Source: Cryptomeria japonica (taxonomy: Eukaryota > Streptophyta > Pinopsida > Cupressales > Cupressaceae). From it: a stretch of 64,000 nt of DNA. Made by a program: the position numbers and the translations under genes. Shown piece after piece: positions 10,257-20,378 of this stretch (positions are counted from its first letter, which is position 1; the number at the start of each line of letters is the position of its first letter). Location of the stretch: positions 651,202,420-651,266,419 of the forward strand of contig NC_081405.1 in assembly GCF_030272615.1 (NCBI RefSeq). The letters are read 5' to 3'. The notes beneath the pieces are model-generated. The model saw only the letters and a program-made list of their open reading frames with translations. It was not told the DNA's origin and ran no database searches.

Positions 10257-11031
10257 AATACTGATCAGCAAGATCGGGGGGTAGATGACGTGCTAGACTA
10301 GTTTCATTAACATAGCAGACTCTCTCCTCCTCTCTTTTGTTACTTCTTCTATGTGTTATTCTCATTCTTCTATTAGTTGTCCTTAGTGTTGTCTACTTGA
10401 GGACGATGCAAAGCATTGAGATCTCTCGATCTCTCTCATGTTTACTCAAAAGACACATGTGTTCCCTTCTTCTAGGTGACCTTCCTTGATTGGGGAGTGA
10501 AGAAAAATTATGCATACATACATATGATATACATGAATTATCATACAGCATACTGACCCCGAGGAAAGCGAAGTCACCTTATGCTTTGTGTTTTGTGTCT
10601 ATTATCCTTGGGCTTATCTCACACTTGGGGGATAAATCCTTGTGATAACGTGCTCCTTTCCCTTTTTCATTTCTTATATGTATCACTACCTTAAAGCAAT
10701 CACCCCCGGTGAGGCGTGTGCGATCGCTTTAACGTAGGGGGGCATACATCCCGTTCATATCTTTTCAAGATACTTGAAAATTTCTTGACAAATTTAGCTT
10801 TGCCTTGAAAATTTTTGATATCTTTCTTGCATGACTCATAGTGAGGGAACCTTACTACTAACAGTCATAGTTCTCCCTCATGATCTTCCCTTTTACTTTG
10901 TCAATCGAAGTCGTAAGATCCTTAGTCCACTGGGGGCTTGGTGTATCTTGCCTCCTTGACGTGGTGAAAGTTTTTCAATGTTGTTTCCTTGTACTTTACC
11001 GAAAGTATTGGCATACGCTTATACTCCCGCT
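10257..11031 (+). other. 3' untranslated internal region of element B
   Basis: No gene is seen over about 775 bp. It contains ACTTGAGGACGATGCAAAGC near 10393, a common post-pol signature of Gypsy elements, and several short G-runs. Confidence 0.6.
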
Positions 11032-11046
11032 AAAGTGGGGGCTAAA
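11032..11046 (+). other. Polypurine tract of element B
   Basis: AAAGTGGGGGCTAAA abuts the 3' LTR start TGTAGCATC at 11047. The same 15 bases, on the minus strand, precede the 3' LTR of element E (46446-46432). Confidence 0.85.
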
Positions 11047-12304
11047 TGTAGCATCCTAAAATTGTGACACTTACAATTTCGACTGCATTTGGGTCTTCAC
11101 GATGGCGATGCAACACGGAACCTGAATGGAGACCCCGAAACTTGTTCATGACATCAAAAACTGCATTTTTCAGCACCCTGGCCTGATCCTCCTTGCACCC
11201 CGCTGTCCCTGGAGGTGGGACCATGGTGCCCTGTGCCCTGGTCCTTCAGGACTAGGGCGCCCAGCGCCCTCGTCCCCCAGGACCATGGTGCCCAGCGCCC
11301 TGGTCCCTGGCCCTATTTTGGGCTCGGTCTCTTTTGGGGCTTCGGGTCTTTATGTTTGCAAATTGGAAAATAATGTTTCCTGGTCGGCCTAAGGTTGGGA
11401 AAATTAGTCTTTCAACCCTAATTGACAAGTATATAAACTACATTTCCCCTCTCAAAAAGGAGGAGGACATATGTGAGCAAGGTGCGAAAGCGATATTCAA
11501 ACATTCAAGCATTCAAGCATTCCTTCAAGCAATTGAGCATTCTAAGTCTCCATTCAAGGCTAAGTGTTGCATTCAAGATAAGGATTCAACCATTGAAGAG
11601 GAGATCACTTACAACATACAACATACAACATACAACAACATTTACACCTTCGCATGTAAGAATACAAACATTCTTACAACAAGGTATCAGTACTTGTTTA
11701 CATTACAAACATTTACATTTACAGCATTCTCATTTCTTGGTTAATTCCAAAACCGGGGTTTGACCTAAAGGCAAACCCCTCATCCCTAACCCCCCAATCG
11801 TCCTCTCTTTTCTGTGTGTAGGTTGCAGGTATGCGGCTGTAATTGAAGATTTGGAATCCTTGTACAGAGACGAACAGATCCACCTTCATTTCATGGATTT
11901 TTCGGAGGACCGTGTGCACGCCGGGTGCCATCGGCCTGTCAACTTTCGCTCAAATTTGCAGAACAACACCGTCTCGACATTTTACTGCTAATTCCAGATC
12001 CGCAGCTTCATCCTATATTCCTATCTCTGTTTATAAGCAAATATTTCCCACTTTACATGCATTCCTAGTTCAATCTTTCTATCTACATTTCTTTACAAAA
12101 GAGGGTATCCTTGATGTCCTAACCCTTGAAACTCATTTAGAATCCGATCTTGCATTGTGTGGGATTGGATCTTGTGGGTTTCAACCCCTCTTTTGAATGT
12201 AAAGTCTCTCCTAAGTGAAAACCATCAACCCTAGTGACCTCCCTTCTCTCTCCTTGGAGTTGGGGAGGGGAGAACGACTAGGGTTCGATTTTTTCCGCTT
12301 TACA
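11047..12304 (+). repeat. 3' LTR of element B
   Basis: It is a 1,258-bp copy of 4413-5670 with the same ends, the 31-bp array (about 11218-11310), the TATA box (11430-11437) and the GAGGACCGTGTGCAC block near 11905. It ends TTTACA, followed by the TTCCC target copy. Confidence 0.95.
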
Positions 12305-12511
12305 TTCCCATTTGGGTTTCCACGTCAAAATATCTTGTGTTATGGTGATTGTGCTATTGTGGGTGAATTCTTTATTTGCTATTTGGCTTGTTTGCATATT
12401 AACCAGTTTGTTGTTTAAAGGGCTATACTAGTCTGTAGTAAAATTGCTTAAGTGTTTGATAAGGTTTTTGGGTATACTAATTCACCCCCCCCCCTCTTAG
12501 TATTCATCAAT

Positions 12512-12523
12512 TGGTATCAGAGC
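12512..12523 (+). other. Primer binding site of element A (tRNA-iMet)
   Basis: TGGTATCAGAGC begins two bases after the LTR end at 12509 and complements the initiator Met tRNA 3' end. This is the usual primer of plant Copia elements. Confidence 0.9.
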
Positions 12524-12559
12524 CAACCTTTCTTTAAGTCTAACTGCTTGAAAGGAGAT

Positions 12560-13859
12560 ATGGGGGAATACAACATGAGGAAACTCACTCACCATCTGGT
12601 TGAATCTGAGAGAGCCTATGATGAACTTAAGGTCAAGTATAAAACCTCTTTACCCAAAAGAAGAGAACTTGCTAAGCAAATGCTGAAAATTACTGAAAAT
12701 GGCTCTTTTGATGAACTAGACATGGATGCCCTAGTCGAAGAAGTGGAGAAACTGAATGAGTCCAAAACTAACCTGAGGAGGGAGCTGGAAGGACTGACCA
12801 TTAGGATGAGTCAGGAACTGGAAAACCCAAGAAAATTTGAGGATCTAGTGAAGGACAAAGAGCACGAGATGTTTAAGTTGAATCAAGAAATTGGTACCAT
12901 TACCATTTATCTGCAAGAAGGTAAGGAAGAGAAAGAATAAATGCAAGAAAAACTCAATGCAACCATCTCTCAGAATGAAACCCTAATGAAGACCAATGAA
13001 GCTCTTTTCAAAGAGCTTGTTGAGATGGAGGAGATACTTGCAAAGTTCAACCTGGGCTCTACAAAACTAGACCAACAACTGGAATCAATGAATCCATCAA
13101 GGGATACCACTGGACTTGGTTTCTCTACACATGAGGAAGTCGAATCCTCTAGAACCAATATTGATGCACCAAAAGAGCAACTGATACCTGAGAACAATAA
13201 TGAAAGCAAAGGTAAGTCAAAGTTCAAATCTGTATGCTTTAATTGTCATAAGGAAGGACATATTGCCAATGTATGTAGGAGAAAAACTTATAATAATTCC
13301 CCTTACATGTAAAACAATGTGTATAACCACAAGGCTAGAGATTGTAAATTTAATGGTCATTGTTATGCATGCAACAAGTTTGGGCATGGATCTTTTGAGT
13401 GCAGATCGGTTATGAAAACCTGGAGGTTATAGACCGAGATCAAAAGGAGTTGTCCCAGAACCTCTTATGAACCGGAACCCAAACTGGTATAGAACCTATG
13501 AACAATGGTCAAATGGTTATGGAGCGACAAACAGTTGGTGTGCAACCTATGTGATCTGTTGTGGTAGCAGTCACACTGTTGCAACATGTAGGAGAAAGAA
13601 TGGAAAGGTGAACACCAGACCATGGAGAGAACCCGATATGGTATACTATCGTTATCACAAACCAGGACATCTTGCTAGAGCATGCAGACTGAAACAAAAT
13701 CCATCGGAGGACAAACCGGTTGACCCAGAAGCTAAAGGAAAGGTCGATGCTAAAACTGTTCAGGCAGATATGAATAAAACTTGGGAAAAATCTGAAGAGA
13801 AGCCACAAGATGTACCAGTTTCCGCACCCAGTGTGGAGACCCCTGAATCGGCAAATTGA
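12560..13859 (+). pseudogene. gag: Gag-like protein of element A with serial zinc knuckles
   Basis: It starts at the ATG at 12560, 37 bases after the primer site. The first 190 codons are a Glu/Lys/Leu-rich coiled coil (KLTHHLVESERAYDELKVKY and onward) rather than the UBN2-type capsid usual in Copia gag. One in-frame TAA lies at 12938. Zinc knuckles follow: CFNCHKEGHIANVC near 13237, CYACNKFGHGSFEC near 13365, a partial CCGSSHTVATC near 13560, and a damaged fourth with YHKPGHLARAC near 13650, whose first cysteines are Tyr. A stop at 13310 and a frameshift near 13430 break the frame. The knuckles suggest nucleic-acid binding. The tail is Lys/Pro/Glu-rich and ends with TGA at 13857. Confidence 0.75.
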
Positions 13860-14041
13860 GCTTCGAAAAGCTTAAGGGAGAACATATTGGTAACAATTTT
13901 TTGGACCCTCAGAGTATATCAGTAAAGTACTTTTATCGATATTGGTTACCTGTCGACCACCAGAAGAAATAAAGTGGTAAAAGGTAAAATTAGGGTTTGT
14001 ACCCTAATGGTGATGCATTTAGTGTGGTAGGTAGGAGAATG

Positions 14042-14048
14042 TATAAAG
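14042..14048 (+). promoter_or_regulatory. Possible internal TATA box upstream of A's second ORF
   Basis: The sequence TATAAAG lies in a 460-bp gap without coding sequence (13860-14321), 280 bases before the ATG of the second ORF. It could drive separate expression of that ORF. This is position-based inference only. Confidence 0.35.
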
Positions 14049-14321
14049 GCGATGCTTGTAGTCATTTTTACTTACCTATTTTGAAAGAAACATTTGTCTA
14101 ACTTGAGCAATGCAACAAAAGTGATCAATCTTGCATTCGAAGAAATCCAAAAAGAAATCTTGTGCAAGACCTAACAGTCATTTCAAGTTATCTAGAGTGG
14201 AGGTCAGAGTGGTAAAGAAAGATTTTGGAGAAGTGTTTTGCGCTTGATATCAGTGAACCCTAGTTCGGAGTAAAAAGGTATTTTTCATCGAATCACTCTT
14301 ATCATTCGGAATTATTTAGAA

Positions 14322-17300
14322 ATGGCTTCTACATCCAAAGTCTCTTCTAGTTGAATTACAATGCCCTATCTCAAATTCTTGCCAGAGTCATTTTTGAAGG
14401 GGATGTTTCTAGTTACATTGATTGCAAACTGGAAGACCTAGGATCTCTAGTGATTCACTCCTAGTTGAGTTTGTTTTGTGGAAAACATAAGAAGATTAAA
14501 CCAAAGTACAACATGATCGAGAAGAAGAAATTCCACAATGCAGTATACTTTCTAAAGGAATTCACAGAAGATCATATAAGAATTATTCTTAGTAGGGTTC
14601 ATGGTGATAAGATGTATCTTGAGCAAACCCATGATATCACACCGGAGGCAATCCATGTCGTTACCAGTTTCTGGAATATTGGAGAAGTCCCTATTCTTCA
14701 TAAGATCACAAAAGCCAAAGTGGAAGAGCTCACCGGTTCTGTGACTGACAAGCGGTCAATAACTATCAACACCATAAGAGATGACTTGGTGAAGGATGCA
14801 TGCATGGTGATTGGGTATAGAGTATTCTATGCCAGCAGGATGAATTTTGTTCCTACAGCTATGATGCATGCTGCTTATCGAATGATCAAGGAAGATGTAG
14901 AGTATGACTTGTGTACATGCATGCAAAATCAACTCATGGATAATTTGAAATCCATCAAAGAGGACAAGGCACTAAGGTTCAAGTTCGGTCAACTACTTGT
15001 TAGGTTGTTTTTCTACTTTCAAGGGTATTTTCTGGGAGTTTGTGATGTTCAATGGTCAAGTGACCTACTGATTTCAAGACAAATCAAGGAGAGTCTGCAG
15101 GTAGTAGGATCTACTTATCCAAAGACTCTAAATAGGTATTTTGATGAGTTTAGATTAAAGGTGAACTGAAGAACAAGGCTATCAGGTGACCTGGTTAAGA
15201 AGTATGAAATGATATTTGTTTCATGATCAAAGTGGATCATTGCATAATGGAAGCAGTTGAGCCAAGAAAAGATGAAGTTGATCCTATGGGCTATGAAGTG
15301 GCGAATGATATACTCACTGGGTATGCTTCTACCCTACTTGCTTCACCGCTTGATCCAAAGAAGAAGAGGACCGATACCTACTCTAAGAGGGTTAATCCTA
15401 TTGAAGTACCAAAGCAGAGGAAGAAGAAAGTTGTGCCATTGGCATCGACACCGGTTACATCTGCTGCCAGTCCAAAAGTGACCAAGAGGTCACCAGCTAA
15501 GAAGAAACTGGAGGCTATTCCACCAAAGGTCTTTGAGAGGAAGAGGAAAACCAAGAACAAAGCACAGGATTTAGAAGGCACTAAACCAGAAGCTTAAATG
15601 AAGAAGATGAGGCAATCGGGTAAGAAGACCAAGCTAACCAGTAATGTACCTACAACCTCTGCACTAGTAAATATACACGTTTCTTCTTACAAGCCTATGT
15701 CACATTATCAAAAGATTATAAAGAATATTAGAAGGAAAATTCTTGATGATCTAAATGATTATTTTGATGATATTAATGATATTGAAAAGTAGGAGACAGA
15801 GAAAGAACTCATTAAGTATTTATCTGATAATGATCGATCTCCAATCGATATTAAGCATATAGTTTCTAATTCTCTGTATGATTCTTTGGACAATAAATGG
15901 TGCATTGTCATTGAAAAGGAGCAAACAATCAGGGAGAAAAATTTTGCTCAATATTTCCCAGATGCTTCCAATTCTGAATTATTTGAGATTCTTGATTGGT
16001 ACAAAGGGATCATTTTCATGAGAAAGAGAAGACTTCAGATACTTGGAGGTAAAATCTCTGAGGTAGAAAAGGACACTCATCTGTAGGCTCAAAAAGTTGT
16101 CAAGATGCAAAAGGTATTTGAAGAAAATCTGTAGGCTGAGCAAGTGTCTGCCCAATCAAAACCGGATGAAACCTTCAATGATCATGGAGAAAGAGTAGCT
16201 AAGAAAAATGACCCTATTGGTGTGGATGCATTAGATGTTGAAGGTACTAAACTGGAGGTAGCTGAGAAGGAGAAAGTAGATAAGGAGAAAGTTGAAAAGG
16301 AGAAAGCGGAGAAGGAAAAAGTAGAGAAGGAGAAAGAGGAAAAAGAGAAAGCAGAGAAAGAGAAAGCGGAGAAAGAGAAAGTAGAGAAGGAGAAAGTGGA
16401 GAAGGAGAAAGCGGAAAAGGAGAAAGTGGAGAAGGAGAAAGAGGAGAAAGAGAAAGTGGAGAAGGAGATAGTGGAGAAGGAGAAAGAGGAGAAAGAGAAA
16501 GCGAAGAAGGAGAAAATGGAGAAGGAGAAAGAGGAAAAAGAGGAGAAAGAGAAGGCCAACAAGGAGGCCAAGGAGAAAGAAGAGAAGGAGAAGAAGAGAA
16601 AAGAGTTTATCAAAGCAAAGGAAGGTGGATAGACTTTTGAGACTCCTAAGGCAATCGAAGATCAAGTTCAAGCTAAACAGGTTGATCCCACCAGTCACAG
16701 TGAATTGACTCTTGCCTGTCTTACCAAATCTGTAGAGGAAAGTGAGCTACTTAGAAGTATTCAACTTGCTTAAGAAATATTGGAGGAACTAAGAAATAAG
16801 AAAGAAAAAGATGTTATTCTATTTGTTGTTGATACTCTTTCAAACTTAGTCCCCGATACTAATCTTTCTGGTACCGATTCTTCACTTGCCCAGTTGAAGC
16901 ATCTATGCACAGTAGTGGGTGATCAAGTGCAATCATTGGATGATGTTGCCCTGGATACTACAGAGAAAAAGCATGAAAAAGAAATAAAAATTTCATTTGT
17001 GAAGCAAATTGATGAAGACACAGCCAAGCTGACCCATCAGAGAGATGATATCAGTCTGGTAATGGCTGAAGGACATAAACTTTTGAGCAAAATCTGCCAG
17101 CCCGATCTATTTTGTGATGATGCTCTCAAGAAGAAAGTTCAACTCCAATTGGAATTGAAGTAGTATATGGAGACCTTCAAAGTGCCATAAGATTCCTTAA
17201 TAGTATATGGGTAGACTATACAGACTCATAGGCAACAAATTGCCAGAATTGATTTCGAGATCTGCAAGCGGACTCAATATCTGTAGAAGCTTCAGTTGCT

Positions 17301-17526
17301 TTTATTACCTAAGTTGCAGATTCTTCAGAAGTTCTTTCTGAACATGGAAGCCATTATTGTCACTCAGGAAATGAGCACTATAGATGCCATGGAGGAGTTA
17401 GCATTCCAGATGAAGACTCAGAGTGAAATTGTTGCCTCACTCCTAGGTACTTGGTCTACAAACATGAAGGAATTTCTGAAAAACTTTAAATTCATTTTTG
17501 AAAAGTTTTACTCATTATTGTCATAA
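14322..17526 (+). pseudogene. Second ORF of element A: long protein of unknown function
   Basis: The proposed start is ATG at 14322, followed by an early stop and frameshift; the main conserved part reads from about 14345. It is about 1,070 codons long with about ten stops or shifts. Residues up to about 280 (to 15169) look globular, with HDITPEAIHVVTSFWNIGEV, a VEELTGSVTDKRSITI block, ACMVIGYRVFYASRM and FKFGQLLVRLFFYFQ. Next comes a K/R-rich segment (15361-15600) like a nuclear-localisation or nucleic-acid-binding stretch. Then follow a helical part, a long Lys/Glu repeat (16264-16618) and a helical C-terminus ending at 17526. No gag, protease, integrase, RT or RNase H motif is visible. I do not recognise the family. 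Its general layout resembles the ORFs in D's LTRs and after O's pol. Confidence 0.6.
16264..16618 (+). repeat. Lys/Glu-coding purine repeat in A's second ORF
   Basis: Degenerate 9- and 18-base units of GAGAAGGAGAAAGTG type encode (V/A/E)EKEK repeats for about 115 codons, predicted to form a charged single helix or coiled coil. The long minus-strand frames opposite it (Phe/Ser-rich or Leu/Phe-rich) are artefacts of the purine bias. Confidence 0.85.
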
Positions 17527-17775
17527 ACATATACTCTGTTTTCATGTTATGCAATATGATTTTGGTAAATCGTTGTGGCATGTTTGCATTACTTTGTCAT
17601 TGTTGGCAAAGGGGGAGTGGTATTTGAAAATTTTATGCAAATGGAAGTAGTACATGCTTGTAATTTTGGCAAAGAGAGTAGTGTATAGGCTTAGGGCGAG
17701 TAATTTTGATCATGGCATCATTTTTGTTTTGTAAGCACTTAGATGTCAAATTTTAATAATTGTTTCCATCAATGC

Positions 17776-17788
17776 CAAAGGGGGAGAT
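17776..17788 (+). other. Polypurine tract of element A
   Basis: CAAAGGGGGAGAT directly precedes the 3' LTR start TGTTGGCATTTT at 17789. The sequence ATCAATGCCAAAGGGGG... is shared with elements C and (as AAAGGAGGAGAT) H. Confidence 0.9.
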
Positions 17789-19042
17789 TGTTGGCATTTT
17801 GATGATGTTTGTACTTAGTTGTGATTGTCATTGATGGACACACACTTATTTGTTGTATGAGTTATTCTCAACCGGTAGTATGTGATGTATTGTTCAAACC
17901 GGTATTATATGCCAATGTATGGATAGTATTTGTTTGTAGAAGACTATCAGTGTTTGCAGAAGGAGCTTACCAGTCGAAGCATGACCGAGGACCTCAAAGC
18001 AGTATAAGGACCCCAAGCAGAAGCCAATCCTTTTAAGATCAGAACACTATATTCTAGTTTACCAGTCTTTGTTTGTAAACCGGTAATCAGTACACTTTGT
18101 TTTGTTAACTGGAAAACTTGTAAAGTCTGATGAGTTATCATCCACTGACACCGATGCGATGATTTTGTGTCATGTTACAAATTGTGTCTAGATGCACTGT
18201 ACCTAGGATATTGTAATCTAATCTCATTGGACCAACATGAAATCAGATTCCTATATGAGGACATCATGTCTAGGGTTTTGAGTGTGTTGTGTTAGAAGAT
18301 TAGGTCTTTGCAAAAAGTATCTTGCAACAGAGATTGAACATGCGAAGGAAAGAAGACCGAAGTAATGCTGCAATGCATTAACAAAGAGCAATCAAGGATC
18401 TAACTAAGCATTTTGTACTACTTTCTAGATCACTTAGTTGTTGATTACTAATTTCTTCGACAAGTCGGAAACCCTTAACCGAGTAAGCTTAGTTAAGCTT
18501 GTTCTAAATCCTCTAACAAAGTGGTTCACAGTTGTGGATCTGAAATCCTTTAACAAGGTAGTCTTTTACAAGACTTATCTCCTAACAGAGATCGGGATTC
18601 CTAACAGGATCTGTTCTGGTGAAGAACATTGTAAGGCCTTAACCGGTCTGACCTTAACCGATATGGTTGCTATCTTGCAGATAGTAGACTTGTGAGTTTA
18701 TCTCCTAATAGAGATCGGGATTCCTAACAGGATCTATTCTGGTGAAGAACATTGTAAGGCCTTAACCGGTCTGACCTTAACTGATATGGTTGCTATTTTG
18801 TAGATAGTAGACTTGTGAGTTTTACTCACCATGGTTTTTCCCATTTGGGTTTCCATGTCAAAATATCTTGTGTTATGGTGATTGTGTTATTGTGGGTGAA
18901 TTTTTTATTTTCTATTTGGCTTGTTTTCATATTAACTGGTTTGTTGTTTAAAAGGCTATACCGCTCTGTAGTAAAATTGTTTAAGTGTTTGATAAGGTTT
19001 TTGGGTATACTAATTCACCCCCCCCCCCCTTAGTATTCATCA
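17789..19042 (+). repeat. 3' LTR of element A
   Basis: It is 1,254 bp long, from TGTTGGCATTTT to TATTCATCA, and aligns with the two halves of the 5' LTR. It holds a direct duplication (18576-18821), a hairpin-capable motif at 18830-18857 and a C-rich tract with TTAG before its end. Ends and target duplication match the left side. Confidence 0.93.
18576..18821 (+). repeat. 123-bp tandem duplication inside A's 3' LTR
   Basis: Copies 18576-18698 and 18699-18821 both run from TATCTCCTAA(C/T)AGAGATCGG to GATAGTAGACTTGTGAGTTT with few mismatches. The 5' LTR and element C have a single copy, so the duplication arose after A inserted. Confidence 0.85.
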
Positions 19043-20377
19043 AATACTACTACCCCAGCTAAGCGTACTCAATTGCCAGCTTAGCCCATGCCAAATCCTA
19101 ACATTAAACAACCACAACAACAACAACAACATATTTATGCTACTGATCCAAATCAATACCCTGCCTATGATGTTAGTATAAGTGATATCCATTTAAGGTC
19201 AGGGACAACTCTTCCTACACCTTAACCTCCAGTTATAACTGAAATGCCTGATGAAGGACATATCCACGAAAGTGTCACAAGTTCACCAGTTTCATCAAGG
19301 CTAGAACATCAAGAATCAAGCAATACACCTCCATTTCCTCAAAGATTGGAGGAAGAACCGACCAAACAAAAAGAGGAACCCATGTTTGATATTGTGCATT
19401 AGTTAAATAATGTATGTGTCAAGATTCCTTTGTTTCAAACAATAAACGATGTTCCAATATATGGAAAGGCAATTACAGAATATTGTTTGAAAATGCCATG
19501 GAGAAAGAAGATAGATCCGCACACGATCCATGTTGTAGGCCAATTAGCAGACCTTATGTTAGGGAAATTTTGTGTCCCTAAGTATTTAGACCTAGGAAGT
19601 CCTCTTGTAGTAGTAGTCATTAATGGAATTTAAGTTCAGAATGCTCTTATTGACCTTGGGGCAACTATAAATGTTATAACGAAGAATGTGATGCAGAAAC
19701 TCAACATCACTAACCTAAGGACTACAACTACTATCCTACAACTTGCAGACATTTCTACTGTCACACCAAATGGTATGGTGGAAGACCTTGTGGTAACACT
19801 AGATTCCTAGGAATATCCAGCTGACTTTGTCATCCTCTCACCTAAAGAAACTTTAGGAGGCTATCCTATTATCTTGGGTAGACCCTGGTTAGCTACAACA
19901 TATGCTTTCATAGGATGTAGGTTAGGGGACATGACCATTTCTGATGGGACAAAAACTAAAACACTTGCATTATATTCACCTGCCCAACCTCAACTTGAAG
20001 AGGAGCATTTAGTTTGGCCAGATATAGAAGAAGAGTTTGATAAAGTCAATACAATACAATAATTGATGATGATAAGAAGGGACCCCTTCTTGCAACTTCA
20101 AGAAGAAGAAGAAGTTCTCTCTAATGTTTTACAAAATCAATATGGAATTCTTGATCAAACTGGTGGCTGTAATGCACAAAATGCATGTTCTCTACAACCA
20201 TTACTGCTAGCCTCTTCTGTAAAATCTCCTGCATCTATAGATCTATTGCATACATTACTACCACATGAAGTAACAGTTCCACATTTTCCCACAACATCTA
20301 TAATAGATCTAGTCAAGCAAGTTGAAGTGGCCCCACAAAAATGGTTGAATATCAATAGTCACCTTACTCAAGAATAA
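19043..20377 (+). pseudogene. pro: Gag C-terminus and protease region of element O
   Basis: The frame resumes in phase with the gag after element A. It begins with a Q-rich linker (PQQQQQHIYATDPNQYPAYD) and the Athila-type phrase DIHLRSGTTLPTP. Then come a IPLFQTINDVPIYGKAI helix and the protease: NALIDLGATINVI near 19640-19680, where the catalytic motif is DLGA as in Athila proteases; LQLADISTVTPNG; and the flap/closing ILGRPWLATTYAFI near 19870. Stops at about 19072, 19204, 19400, 19631, 19808 and 20060 disrupt it. Several replace expected Gln codons. The product would process the polyprotein in the particle. Confidence 0.85.
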
Positions 20378-20378
20378 A

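Larger units (their letters stand above)
4413..12304 (+). mobile_element. Element B: non-autonomous Gypsy gag-pro element (TR-GAG-like)
   Basis: It is flanked by TTCCC at 4408-4412 and 12305-12309. Its two 1,258-bp LTRs (4413-5670 and 11047-12304) begin TGTAGCATC and end TTTACA. A primer-site candidate starts TGG at 5674 and a polypurine tract lies at 11032-11046. The only long ORF is a 992-codon gag with a protease-like C-terminal domain. RT, RNase H and integrase are absent with no sign of deleted remnants, which fits the published class of terminal-repeat gag-only elements. LTR mismatches are few, so B is younger than its host A. Confidence 0.92.
3509..12509 (+). repeat. 5' LTR of element A, split by element B
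   Basis: The two parts are 3509-4412 and 12310-12509, about 1.1 kb in all. They align along their length with the 3' LTR at 17789-19042. Element B sits between TTTTTCCC and the matching continuation CATTTGGG, with its TTCCC duplication. The shorter length relative to the 3' LTR is largely explained by a 123-bp tandem duplication present only in the 3' copy. The LTR ends in a C-rich tract followed by CTCTTAG and CATCA. Confidence 0.9.
3509..19042 (+). mobile_element. Element A: non-autonomous Copia-type LTR retrotransposon, with B nested in its 5' LTR
   Basis: Both ends are defined. The left end is GGTTGGCATTTT at 3509 (the first base of the expected TGTTGGCA is mutated to G) and the right end is TATTCATCA at 19042. 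The 5-bp duplication AATAC occurs at 3504-3508 and 19043-19047. The primer site is tRNA-iMet (12512-12523) and a polypurine tract precedes the 3' LTR (17776-17788). The internal part carries a gag-type reading frame with several zinc knuckles and a second long ORF of unknown function. No protease, integrase, RT or RNase H was found, so A would need a Copia element in trans. LTR sequence and length place it with C, G, H and I. Confidence 0.9.

Noticed and set aside
16182-16698. Long minus-strand Phe/Ser and Leu/Phe ORFs
   Set aside because: They lie opposite the Lys/Glu purine repeat and arise from its lack of stops on the complementary strand.
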